A stretch of DNA of 64,000 bases from Hansfordia pulvinata (taxonomy: Eukaryota > Ascomycota > Sordariomycetes > Xylariales): contig BJKQ01000016.1 in the NCBI GenBank assembly GCA_006538405.1, positions 372,001 through 436,000 on the forward strand. Reading direction: 5' to 3'. Each line of letters starts with the position of its first letter. Position 1 is the stretch's first letter. The notes under the pieces are model-generated. The model saw only the letters and a program-made list of their open reading frames with translations, was not told the origin of the DNA and made no database searches. Both the position numbers and the translations under genes were made by a program. Below, one piece after another: positions 31,489 to 43,322 of this stretch.

Positions 31489-34400
31489 ATCTGCAATCTC
31501 TTTCCTTTTTTGGGGGGGTTTGGTCTTATCTTCGAGTGAGTTCCTTGTATTCTTTGTTGTCTCCCGCCTTGACCGTTGTTTATTTGATAGATATTCAAGA
31601 AAACAACGAACAATGACAGATAGTGGGTCAGGCTTGGTGATATAGAGAAAATCTACTGATGAAGATCAGAGTCCAGTATGGCAAGGGGACGTGTAGGTAT
31701 CTGTTGGGGGGAATATGCCTGGCTTTATATGTGCTTCTCTTCTCCAAGCCCGCCTCCGAAGCGGCGCCCCAGCCTCGGAACTCTCCACCCACCAGCCTTC
31801 TCGGATGCTGTCGCGCGGGGAAGGCGTAGGGCAAGGTGGCGCAAACGGGACTTGCCAGGCAACCGTCCGGTGGCTGCATCGCGGATTGGGATCCTACCCC
31901 CCAACGTCGCGTCATAAGCCGGGCTCTCGACCGGGATGAGATCTGGGCCTCGACATGGCCGGGCCCCTGCTGGACGCCGCCCTGTCTTGCATTCGGCCAT
32001 CCCGCAGAGCCACGGGACGAGCCCGCCGCTTGCGTCGCCGGTGTGGTAGGCCGACGCAGATCGCGACGACGCGCGACCGTACCGCACCGCGCCGTGGACA
32101 GTCCGTGGCCGCTTCTCCTGTGTGTGGACAAGGGACTAAGCACAGCTTGCCACCCTGACAGCGGTAAGGCTTAATCATGCAATTTCATGCTTGAGTGATC
32201 CCGCCTCCGCCCCCCTATATCGGACGGAGGGCTTTAGGCAGCTGTGAACAGGCTCACGCTATCGCCTCTGAATTCCAGCTCGCGGCGACACTCTACCAAA
32301 CCGCGGCCGGACTTCACAGCGGGATGCCCGGGGCGTGACGAGGCGCCAGGCAGCTGCGCGGGATGAAGCGAGAGTGCGTCGAAAGCAGGCCCCGGCCACC
32401 ATGGGTGCGAGCGACCGCCCTCGGCCGGCTTGCGGCCTGCCATGTTCATTCCTCGTCGACAGCGCCAAGTTGCAGGCAGCAGGACCCGTGTTGACGGCCG
32501 TTACCTTTGTACTCCATCCCGACTGCGTCCCTGGGCTCTCCTCGCATTCCTCGATGGTGCAGAGTGGGAGGCAACGATGACAAGAGACGACAGAGACGGC
32601 GACTATAAGGATTACGCCTTCACTGTTCGATTTCAACGATTCGTACCTTCTGGTTCCATCGCCGGGTGAAGGGCCTTACTCCGCTGGCCCACTCACGAGT
32701 CACGACCCTGAGTAGAAAGCAGCAAGACCTGCATACTTCTTAGGGCAATGTAGATGTATGATACTGTTGATTACCTTATCTACTGACATAAAAGAGGAGA
32801 GAGGCATACCCGGGGGCCCGCTAGGTGGACCAAGACCAAGAGACTCTATCGCTTCTAAAATATCAAGACCTACTAGTACTGTCTATCCTGGTCGATACAT
32901 GCATGTACGTAACAACTGAAAACCAGCTACACCAGGCGGTGCGCACTCCACTCTGCCGCAACTTCACAGCTCGGGCGAGCAGGCCGGGGGAGCTCGCGGC
33001 CGACTCTCACAGCCTCTCAACGGCCGCTCGGCACAATACACGGTCTCTTCAAGTGGCACCAAGCGTTTCCCACCGAGGTTTACTGTCACAAGGCGACGAG
33101 GGGGGTTGACAGCCAACGCCGCCGCGGCCAGCGCTGGAGATCTACTCGGGCAGAGCAATGTCTGTCGTCGATGATGCTCAGAGCCGCGTGCGCGTAGAGG
33201 GACAGGCTGTTGCCGCTCTAGGGCCCAAGTTCGCTGTGGGGACACAGCCGGCGAAGCCAGGGGGGAAATCATCATTCTGGCCTTAGGCACCGCGCATCGC
33301 GAGCTTGCTTCCCTCGTGGCCCCCACCCCCCGCGGCAGACGGAGTGCAATGGGGTGGAGAGAAAACCTGGACGAAGCATGGTGATCTTGCTCACAGGCGG
33401 TGGTGGCGACTGGTCCCGCAGAAGCTGCCAGAGCGGACAGCAGACAGCAGACAGCAGGGCGGGCTCTGACCAGTCCTGGTGCGGCCTTTCTCCACGCAGA
33501 GAGATGAGGCAGATCCGCGCGAGCTAACGATGGAGTGGACGGGGCGGAAGGGGCCCCGAGAGAGCAGAAGCGCCGCATCTGCAGCAGCAGCAGCAGGAAC
33601 GCGACAGAGCCCGGACGGAGGGGGGCACGCGCTGCTTATCATATCATTAATAATAATGAGAAGAGTCCGAGACTCGAGGAGGACGACGACAGTGGTGGTG
33701 GGCCACTCGCGCGCCCGCAGAAACATCATCAGAGATCTATCGGCCGAGTCTAAGCCGCAAATGTTCTTTCCGCCGAGCCGACGGGCGCTCGAATGCGGGC
33801 GCGACCTCGGCCGAAACCTTCCGAATCCGTGTGCTGGTCTGAGCCCTCGTCGCCGTCGTCGCCGTCACGTCGACGCGGCAGCTTCGACAGCCCCGCAGAG
33901 TGCGAGCCCACCACCTCCATGGAGACAGCGACAGCGACAGCGACATATCAAACAGGCACGAGCGAGCGGGAAGCGACTTCACAGTCGCCCAGTCTTCCCC
34001 CGCCGCCTCACCCACGCCCACTCGTATTTCCGTTTCTCTTTCCTTGTGTGTGTGTGTGTCCGTCCCTTCACCGTGCCCCCCCCCTCTCACCTCATCTCCC
34101 GCCTCGCCGCCTTGTCCCCGCGGCGCTCTCCGTCTTCGCCACGCACCGGCCGCATAATAAGCTGGCAGGATTCCCCGCCACGCGTTTTTTGCCTCGTAGA
34201 TGCCCAAACCCGGTAGGTAGTGATACTCGTGGGGGAGGCCGCCGCCGGCCTGCCGAGACGCAGCTCGCCGTGCCCAAGCTCGTTCTGTATCGCGCGCTCG
34301 CGTTACCGACGTCCGATCACGAAAAGGTGGCATTGCGCGGCTGACGAGAGACACAAAGGTAAGCATGAATATATAAATACCTACCATATATATCCAGGGA

Positions 34401-35364
34401 AGCGAGCGAGCGAGGATGCGAAAAGCAAGAAAAAAAAAAGAAATAAACTCTGAAGCGCCTTAAGGCCGATAGCCGCGGATTACCACCGACCAGAGCCCGG
34501 CTGTAAGTGTCTTGGGTTACCAATGCACCACCGGCGTCCGTGGCGGAAACGGCCTCGTGCTGCTGTCGTAGGATCGACTAGTGTCTGCACTTTGGCGTAG
34601 GCAGTCAGTCTCTTCGCGACGCTTCGACACGTGGCCACCGCGCGTCGCCAGGCCCTCGCTTCTATCTCGCATGAGCGGCCCCGGCACACAGAGGCGGCAT
34701 CGCACACCCCGCTCAAGGCCTTTCCACGCTGCCCTTCCCCGTGAGCGGGCCTCTCTCTCCAGCCTGAGCCTGGGTTGTCTGCTCGTGCTTGGGGATCCGG
34801 CATCCATCTCGCAGTGCTACTCGCAGTACTACTTTATCGAGGCGTATCGTCCGGTGGTCCGGGGTCTGATTGGCCTCTTGTCGGGGTTATCTACTTCTTC
34901 GGAGCTCAACGCCTCGGCGCTGAACACAAACGATATCCAGGGAAGTGGCAGGACTTGCGCCAGGCAAATTCAGGCGAGACACCAGAGACAAGCATTCAGA
35001 GAGGCGGGCGCAGGGCTTCGCCAGCTTCGCGCCTTGGTGCACGAGACGACCGCAGATGCCCCGCGACGTGTAATCTGGGACTACCTGCACGAATGAAACC
35101 GCATAGTTCGCGAGAAGATCGATTCTCGTTCCTAAAGGCATTTGATGATATATACATAAATGTCCGTTTCCCAAGGGTGCACCACCGGCTTACAGTAGCG
35201 TGACTTTGGCGGTCAGAGGCTACCGTAGAATACCTGATGCCTGAAGAAGCACCCGACAACGGGACCTGAGTACCGTTCGTAGGAGGCGTCGCCTATCCGC
35301 AACGCGGATGGACAGAGACGGAGCGCCAAGCACACGCAGGGCGCAGCGCGTTCCGGTCGAGACG
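31489..35364. other. Long spacer, no supported gene
   Basis: This 3.9 kb stretch has open frames up to about 245 codons (33479-34216 plus), all Arg/Ser/Pro-rich with overlapping frames on the other strand, as chance frames in GC-rich DNA look. It includes a short TG run (34047-34058). There is no motif and no splice pattern that I can defend. Confidence 0.45.
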
Positions 35365-36422
35365 TTAAATCGTCTTATCCTTGACAGTCTTAACGTCCAC
35401 TGGCTTGACCGGCTTCATCTTCGCCAGCTTGGGGCACACCAACTTGTTCCTGTGCGGCCACACGCATTGTCAGCGATTTCTTCTTCTGGTGATCTCGCAT
35501 GGCCATGGCCCCAGGGCTGGCATGCTGTCGCACTCCAGAAGAGTCAAAAAACCTACATGATCATGTGGTAGATCCAGAGAAAGGCCTTGGAGGCCGCGCC
35601 CGAGCCCGTCTTGCCCGCGGTGGTGGTGGCGGCCGCGGTCGTCGAGCCGCCGGACTTCTTGCTGGACTTGACCTTGTTGAAGACGCTCTTCAGCATCGAC
35701 GACTTGGAGCCGCTCGAGCTGGAGGACTGCCTGGCCGAGAAGGGGCACGCGAACTTGTCGATCCCGTGCCAGAGGGCGAGCTTGATGCCGTACATGACCT
35801 GGATCTTCCGCGGGCGCAGCGAGATGCCCGGCGCGAGACCCGTCTCTTCGCGGCGGCGCCCGGCGGCGCCCCGCTGCTGGCCGCGCCTCGACACGGCCGC
35901 CGCCGGCGGCGGGCCGGAGCCGCCCCAGACCTGCAGGTTGCGAGCCTGGATCCCGCTTCCAGGCGGCAGGTTGATGGGGACCCATTGCGAGGCGCGGGCC
36001 TCGAGATGAGCAGGTCCAGCTCCGGCGCCGTCCAGCCCCGGGGGGCCCCGTCTGCTCGGCTGGGTCTGCGGGTTAGTGTTCGCGGCGCCCGGGCCGGGGC
36101 TCGGGTTGGCCGGGTCGACGTTTCCAGCGGCGGCATCCTCCGGGGTGATGCCGACGGCCTCGAAGTATGTCTGGCCGAACTCGACCCAGTCCGTGATGAC
36201 GATCGGGCCATCCGCCCTCATCTGATCCGTGGCGGGGTTCGGGTAGAAGGACAGCGGCTCCTCTGACTCCTGCGACGGGTTGGCCCCGACTGTTGTTCCT
36301 CCTGTCTGAGTGGTCCCGACCGGAGTTCCTTCTGGGTTCGCCTGGACGAGAGTCCCTGCTGGGCTTGCGTTCGCGAGATGGGCCAGGCCCAGGAGCGCGG
36401 TCAGGGTTAGTGAGGTGTACAT
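35365..36422 (-). CDS. Secreted protein of unknown function, two exons (316 aa)
   Basis: Start ATG 36420-36422. MYTSLTLTALLGLAHLANAS is a clean signal peptide; a longer upstream frame would bury it. Exon 1 (35557-36422) encodes a Gly/Thr/Pro-rich region, DGPIVITDWVEFGQTYFEAV, and later IQVMYGIKLALWHGIDKFAC, then a Ser/Lys-rich part. The open frame hits a stop at 35553, but a donor GTAGGT overlaps that stop. An acceptor CCGCACAG with CTGAC 18 bases before it opens exon 2 (35365-35449). Splicing replaces the stop with a Lys-rich tail beginning NKLVCPKLAKMKPVKPVDVK. The joined length is an exact 317 codons including stop. No known domain. TATATA on the minus strand lies about 185 bp upstream. 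Function unknown. Confidence 0.66.
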
Positions 36423-37556
36423 GGCGAGACGTCGACGGCTCCGCAATCCCAGGTCCCTTGAGTCCCCGGCAGGTTGAAGGTATTCAGATCCCTCTGTAGC
36501 ACCAGAGTCGACTTGCGCACCAACGCACAGCAATCATTCCGGTAAACAGGTCAAGGGGCGGGGGGAGGAGACCTGCCCTGCCAAGACCCGGGAGGTTCCT
36601 GCATATATAACCAAAGCCTGAACCCTCGCCACTTGCGCCGGCCTTAGCGGAATGAAGCCCCGTCTGCTCACCTTGTGCGAGGGGCGAATGGCCAAGGGCT
36701 ACCGGGGGCCGCGGGCGCGGACTCTCACGCCCGGATGGCGAAGACGACAGGGGAAGGGGGAAGGGGGAAGGCCGGTTCAAGTTAAGCATAAGAAGCCTGC
36801 CGGGTTCCCGTCAGTGATGAACGATGCCTGCCTGATTCGCTGTCAAGCCAGACGCGGGTCCAGGGGCGCTGCCATGCGATTGCAAAGAGAGAGCACCGCG
36901 CGTTGCGTCCCAGTCCCAGTCCCAGTCCCAGTCCTCAGTCCGCAAGCGCAGTGTGCCGCCGCCCGACGCCACTGGTGTTTCCCGACTTTGGAATAAGGGC
37001 GTCGGCGGCGCAGCGGCGGAGGCGAACCCGGGAACTTCGGCAGCCCTGTCATTGGCCGTGCGGCGCACAGCAAGCGAAGGTTGACGGGCCAAGGTGACAG
37101 CCCGAGGCGGCAAAAGGATCCTGGTCCCTGTGAGCTACCCGTATGGAATTAGACCGACCCAGTTGTCGACCCAGCATTTCGCCGCCGCCGCCGCCGCCGC
37201 CGCCGTCGCTGCTGCTGCTCGAGACTCCAGGCGCGCGTCACACAAATCCAGTGCCCCCCCCCCCCCCCTTCCCCTCCTCGTATCGTGACTGACTCGGTCG
37301 AGGCTGGTCCTGGTCTAAACTATTCCCGGGCGCGTTGGGGGGTCCGAACCGAGCCGAGCCGAGTCAGTCGAGACGGCGGCGAGGGGCGCGACGGCCTGGT
37401 TCATTAGAAGCGGTAATCTCTGCTGGCCTCTGCCCTCCCTCGGCTCGGACAGTGGTCTTGGTCCAGGACTAACCCAAGGCCCCCGGGTCTTGGGGCCCAG
37501 CTGCGTGCCGTGCCATTGTGCCGTCTCCGCGAATCAACCCCTCCAAATTTGCAATC
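36423..37556. other. Divergent promoter region with simple repeats
   Basis: This lies between the secreted-protein gene (-) and the Zn2Cys6 gene (+). It holds a CCCAGT hexamer repeat (36908-36932), a GCC trinucleotide run (about 37180-37205) and a 15-base C run (37254-37268). Confidence 0.6.
36604..36609 (-). promoter_or_regulatory. TATA box of secreted-protein gene 35365-36422
   Basis: TATATA on the minus strand, 182-187 bp before the start codon at 36422, similar in spacing to the TATA boxes of the other secreted-protein genes in the window. Confidence 0.5.
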
Positions 37557-40269
37557 ATGTTCAACACTTGGCACGGGACCGGGCAGCAACATCAACAACA
37601 ACACCAGCCGGACTCGAGCACTCAGCGCGGCGGCGGCGGTGGTGGCGACGGGGACAGCGACCGGGACGGCCAGCCCTCGGTGAAGCGGCCGAGGGTGCGG
37701 CTGTCCTGCCTCGAGTGCCGCCGGAGGAAGCTGTCGTGCTCCCGCGACGTCCCGTGCGACCGCTGCGTCAAGTCCGGCACGCCGGAGCGCTGCAGCTACG
37801 AGGCCGGCGTCCTCGTCGGCGGCGGCCCCGGCTCGTCGCTGCCGCTGTCCGACCACGCCTCAGCCTCCCCGCCCGCCGCTCCTCTGGCCGCCTCCGGCCT
37901 GATCCGCGGCGAGAGGACGCCGCGCGCCGTCGCCCGGGACCCGGCGCCGGCGCCACGGCCGCCCCGGAGCGAGCCGTCCCTCTCGCGCCGCGGCGGCGGC
38001 GGCGGCGGCGGCGACGCCCGGCAGGATCCCGGGAGGGTGCAGAGGCTCGAGCAGGAGCTCGCGGAGCTCAGGGCGCTCCTCAACAAGAGCGGGTCCCTTC
38101 ACGGCGACGGCGACGGCGACGGCGGAAACGACGGAAACGACGACGATGACGATGACAGCGCCTCGCAGGACCCGTCCAAGGCGGGCGCCGCCGAGCACGG
38201 CCTGGGGGGCCAGTTCATCCTGGGCAAGAACTCCAAGACGCACCACTTCGGGTCCCACAGCGCGTGGTCCAACTTTGAGGAGCTGACCGAGATCCGGCCC
38301 TCGGTGCGCGAGACGGCCCACCAGTGGCTGCGGCCCCTCGACAAGGCCGCCCGGGAGCAGGGGCGCAAGAAGCGGCAGCGGGACCGCGAGAAGGAGTCGC
38401 AGCGCCCGGACCCCAGCCTCGAGGCCCTGCTCCCCGCCAAGGAGGTCGTCGACGCCCTCGTCGCCGTCTACCTGGACCAGTTCGAGCAGATGTACCGCAT
38501 CGTCCACGTCCCGACCTTTGAGCAGCAGTACCTCGCCTTCTGGGACCCGGCGACGCGCGCGGCCCGGAGCGCCACCACGACCGCCCTCGTGCTGTCCATG
38601 ATCGCCGTCTCCAGCTGCCTCGACCCGGAGTCGCCGGCCGAGTTCCACGGGCTCAAGTCGACCCTGCTCCAGAGGGCCCAGGACTGGGCCCAGTCGGTGG
38701 ACGAGTGGCTCTCCAGGCAAAGCCAGAAGCACCGGAAGCTGGTCCACTTCCAGATCGCCTGCCTGCTGTACCTGGCGAAGCGGGTCAACTTCATCAAGAA
38801 GAAGAGGTTCTGGGTAACCTCCTCCAGCATCATCCACGAGGCCATCGCCGTGGGCCTCCACCAGGAGCCCAGCGGCGACGACATGTCGCCCTTCTGCCAG
38901 GAGCTGCGCACGAGGCTCGTCTCCACCATGATCGAGTTCAACCTGCAGGCCTCCTTCGACACGGGCGTCCCCAACCTGCTCTCGCAGATCTGCGACGGGA
39001 GGGGCCCCAGGAACATCCGAGACGAGGCCTTCGACGAGGACTCGAGAGCCCTCCCCGCGTCCCAGCCCACCCACAGGTTCACCCCGTCCCTGTACCTGCA
39101 CCTGAGCCGGCGCAGTCTCCAGCTCAGGCTCGAGGTCACCAAGATGCTGACGGGCAACACGAGGACCCTCGACTACGACGAGGCCATCCGCATCAGCGGG
39201 CTGATCTTCGAGGAGATCGACGCCCTGCCGACGTGGAACCAGAAGACCAAGGACTACCGGCCGACGCTGTCTTACAGCCTGCTCCACCTCCAGCTCAAGC
39301 AGTACCTGATCCCCCTCTTCCAACCTTTCCTCAGGCTGCGCGAGCGCAACTCCAAGTACCAGGTGGCCGAGTTCATCTTCTATAACACGGCTCGCGAGAT
39401 GGTCTTGATGCACAGCCATCTCTACGACCAGGGCGTGCGGGGGTTGCACTTCTTGCGTGAGGACGCCACAAACGCCGCCAGCAACCTCTGCAGCATTGTT
39501 CTGTACCAATCGCCAGGTGTGTAGAACTTCTCCGCCCCGTCTTTCTCTCGTCATGGCCCGCCCCCTTTCCTGCTCAACCTTGGGAGGACGAAATCCGCTG
39601 ACAGCCTCTGTGGCCTACCAGGATCCATCAGCCTCTTCGCGGCACACTCCCGAGACACCCTCGAGCTGATCGAGAAGTGCGCCACGCTGGAGGAGGACCG
39701 CATCCTGCGGTGCGGCAACAACAACCCGTGGGGCTTCCCTTTCATCTGCTCGACGATCGGCCTGCTGGAGACGGTGCTCGACCTGCGGACCAGCGACGCG
39801 GCCAAGGCGGCCTGTGCCGAGCGCTTCGCCGGCCTGCACCGCCAGCTGCAGTCGTGCCAGGCCGAGCAGCAGCCCTCGCCCGCCATGTCGCAGAGCCCCA
39901 TGGCTGGGCTCACCCCGCCAGTCATCCGAAGCGCCTCGTCCAGCCACCCTGCCAAGGTAGGTCGCCCCTCCGCGTCCTCCTCCTCTTCCTCCTCCTCCAC
40001 TTCTCCTTGTCTCCTCTCTCTTCGCTTCCGCTCACACCTGAGAATCCGCAGCAGACTGGCACGCCCCGATCGGGAAACCCGCGACGCCGGGGTCGTCGGC
40101 CACGCTGGTCTTCGGCCCGCAGGAGGGGATGCCGTGGCGGCTGCCCCCGGGGCACGGACATAGCGCTCAGACATTCCTGGCCAACCCTTTCGAGGTCAGA
40201 TTCGACATGCTCGGCACCGAGCTCGATGGCGCCTGGGGGGGTTGGGCAGCTGGCTCAGAGATGGGCTAG
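37557..40269 (+). CDS. Zn(II)2Cys6 transcription factor, one apparent -1 frameshift
   Basis: Start ATG 37557 (MFNTWHGTGQQHQQQHQPD). Exons are 37557-39516, 39622-39956 and 40052-40269; donors are GTGTGT and GTAGGT. Near residues 45-80 is the binuclear zinc cluster, RVRLSCLECRRRKLSC then CDRCVKSGTPERC, preceded by a basic stretch. A Gly-rich linker and a short coiled coil (RVQRLEQELAELRALLN) follow. The fungal transcription factor middle domain starts near VVDALVAVYLDQFEQMYRIVH. Near the end, at the C run 40078-40080, the frame breaks; one extra C restores GNPATPGSSATLVFGPQ and a stop at 40269, giving 837 residues. Uncorrected, the frame runs to 40372 as an Arg-rich tail. The third exon has a CAGCAG double acceptor that could add or drop one Gln. 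Nuclear regulator; target genes unknown. Confidence 0.85.
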
Positions 40270-42992
40270 CAGACGAACAACAGCACATGCCCATCATTGG
40301 AGCACTGCCGGGTTGCGGTTCCAAGGGCTTCTTCGCTGCACTGGTCCATTGCTCCAGTGTTACAGTATATAATTCGTGATTGTGTGGTACATACCGCAAA
40401 TTATGCCCAGACCAATCTTGGTTCCCCATACCCGCGAGGCAATTATCAGGTCTTGTCCTTAACGATGCCTCGTACGCTTCTAGACAGCCAACCAAACAAG
40501 TTTCTCGGGGGCCAGCGCAGGCGCCGGGTTATCGTCGGCGCAAAAGATACAGTAGTACCGGATGGCTGTTATAGCTCCAGGTTACAGCTCAGCAGGCATG
40601 ATCTGCTTGGACCGTGCAACGTTTTCCTCAGCAGTGGCTCGATTCGTACCCCTGCGGATTCGTGATTGGCTCATCGCCGTCGCATGGGCGAAAGCCGGAC
40701 GACGAGGAGCCGGCTTGGGAAAGGTGCAGGCAGACACAAGGCTTAAAGAAGCAGGTTGAACACCCTTGTCACGGAACACTGATGTCCGGGTACGGTGCCG
40801 CGTGGGCCCATGATCTGTATGCAACGATACATACGTGAGATCCTGGAAGAGGTAGAGCTTTGACACGCAGAAGTCCAGAGCGGAGAAGGGAACGGCCACA
40901 AAGCTGCAAAAACTCGCACGACGATTAGTGAGGGAAATAGTGGTTGATGTACGAACCTGGAAGAGCTGCGGGAATTGAGTGAGATGAAACAATCACCAGG
41001 ATTCGCCTAACTCGCACAGGTGGCGTGGGCGTGCATCTGGATACTGCCCTGGTTGCAAACGCACTGGCCGGGGTACGCATGTGAGAGCCTCAAGGGTTAC
41101 CAGGAAGCCCCCACGACCTTCGCTATGAAGTCTAGTGGAGAATGAACTGCCGCGCCAAGGCGGCGAAGGCGACGGCCTGGGCTCACTCCGTAGGCGCAAG
41201 CGGGGCTGGCAGGCCGCGACGGGGCACCCTGCGTCGTGATGACCGTCTGAAGAGAGCAGCGGTGGGAGCTGTGGCCGGCAAGCTGGCCGGGCGTCGGGTG
41301 TTGGCTGCCTGCTGTTGAGCTGTGGCTTGCTGTCCGACCTACCGGAGACAGAAGCTGCTCGATCCGGGCCAGAAGAGTAGCAGAGAGCCGGGCGTCAAGA
41401 CGAGCCGCTGGAGCCGGGCCCGCGCAGCCGACAGGTCGCCGGCCGGCGACTGCTCTGGGGCTGGCCCTGTCAAGCAAATGGCCAGAACATCGGACCCTGT
41501 CGTGGGCGTGGATCACCTTCCTAGCGCATGCGGCCGTCTGGCCTGACACGAGCAGCTTCTGGTTGAGACAGCGAGAGCAGGCTGCACAGTCTGTCGGGCA
41601 CGTGTGGTGGATCCAGAGGGGGGTTTTCGTGCACGCTTTGGACGAAGTGCCGGGATATACCAAACCACAACGTTCGATGGGAGTCGAAGTGAAGGGCTGC
41701 GAGAGTACAGAGAGAAGAATACTAACCGTCTTGACGAGTGGCAGGTAAGTGGGGTCCAACTGGGATGGTGATGCCGAAGCGAAACTCGAATCGGCCGCGG
41801 GCCCGAGCAGCCAAACTGCAGTTGTAGCGATGCAGTTACTCGTATTGGGGGAGGGAGGCGGCGACCGCTGACAGAAGCGCTGCCCGCATCGAGTTAGAGA
41901 CACTGGTTCGCTGGGAGCTTTCGATGGACTACGAGTACATAATCCCGTGTCTGCTTCAGCAGAGTTGCGGTACCTTGCACGTATGTACTGGAAGCCCGTC
42001 AATTATCTCTCGCAGCTGGAAACTTCAAATGGAGCTCGCCTGCGCGTACGAGGAGGGGGTACATGTAGCAGGCAGTTTAGGTACTCGAATTCGCGAATGA
42101 TAAAGTATACCAGATCTTGATCTGCAGTCATCTGCAGCGGGATCGCGGGTAGCGATACTTTCAATCTTCATGCTGAGTGCGCTCCGGAATTTGCGAGGTC
42201 TCCGCTGGCAGTGAGGTACATGAAGATACGGGGCTCCTTGGCGGGCGGGCGCAGCTGCGTCATCGGTCGTCCAGCACGCATTCGTGCTCATCGACCTGAT
42301 TCATCCTGACCATCACCAGCTGTGGCGTCCAATCCGCTCCCTGCCCGGCCCGGCGCCCGGTGAACTGCTCCGTTCCGTTCTCTTGCCCCGGCGCCTGGCG
42401 CATCCCTCTCAGTCTGCACTCGTACATGGGCCAGCTCATATCGCAGATAAGGCAAGCTCCCGTACGAGTGATTGCTCAGCACGCGTGTGCCTCCATCGTA
42501 GCTATCGCCCATCGCTCCGAAACCCGGGGATTGCTGACGGACGGAAAAGCGCTTCAGCTAGTTTCCTTCGACGAGCGACAACATCGCCAACCCCGATGCT
42601 CTTTTCCTTCTTCCACCCCTTGAACCACCGTCCACAACCTCCGCTACTGCACCTGTCGATGCTCCAGGCATGTCCCTTCGGCCGCCAACCCTTCCAACTC
42701 GCCGCTCCCCTGCTCTGCCGTCCTCCGCCCACAAATCCCCGCCGACTCCGAGCTTCGCTGCCTGCAGGCAGGTGCTTTTCTTCCCAGCAGAGGACGGCCT
42801 CTCTTGATTCGCACAGTGCCGTGCTGGCTAGATCCTCGTCTTTCCTTGCCTCGTCCGCCGACACAGTTCACAGTGCTGCTACCCCCGGTCCCGGGACTCG
42901 GCTCAGGCCACCGCCAAGCTTTTTGATCCAACTTTGCCTTCCGTCTCAGCCCCATCGCACTGTTTGATCGGCACACCCCGGCCCGGATCAAT
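40270..42992. other. Spacer, possible missed minus-strand exon
   Basis: No gene is supported. A minus-strand stretch at about 40850-40925 has exon-like features (see findings). A 301-codon minus-strand frame at 41097-42002 is not convincing. The stretch 42284-42970 is pyrimidine-rich on the plus strand and is probably promoter and leader of the F-box gene. Confidence 0.4.
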
Positions 42993-43201
42993 ATGGCAGG
43001 TGAGGCTGATATCCTGCCCTCAACTTCGCGCCCAGGAGCAGAAGCGCCGACACGTGATGGCGCCACCGATGGCCAGGATGAGCCTGCGCTGCCAGACCCA
43101 GGCCTGGATCCCGGCCGGCCCGGACACCCAGGCGGCAATGTCACAACGGCAATCCATGGCCTCGCGCTGCAAAGCTTGAATTTGAACAATGCTGAAACCC
43201 C
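42993..43201 (+). other. Possible 5' exon of the F-box gene
   Basis: An open frame from ATG 42993 encodes a disordered acidic stretch (MAGEADILPSTSRPGAEAPT..). If it ends at 43201 (phase 1), it can join in frame to 43339, just after CTGACATGGCCGGTGTTTTC plus GCAG, which looks like a branch site and acceptor. The donor would be GTCCGC, a weak match. The alternative is simple leader sequence. Confidence 0.3.
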
Positions 43202-43322
43202 AGGTCCGCCTTAACCTCTCAGTTCTGCCCGACTGCTCTCCTGTGGTGAACAGGCGAGCGGTCGCTGTCTTGCTCGCCACTGCTCATCTGTCTTTGCTTC
43301 GGCGCACTGAGAATCTGCTGAC

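Noticed and set aside
37860..39554. 564-codon open frame on the minus strand
   Set aside because: It is a shadow of the Zn2Cys6 factor coding exon.
41097..42002. 301-codon minus-strand frame as a possible gene
   Set aside because: No signal peptide, domain or splice pattern; overlapping frames on the other strand; mixed composition.
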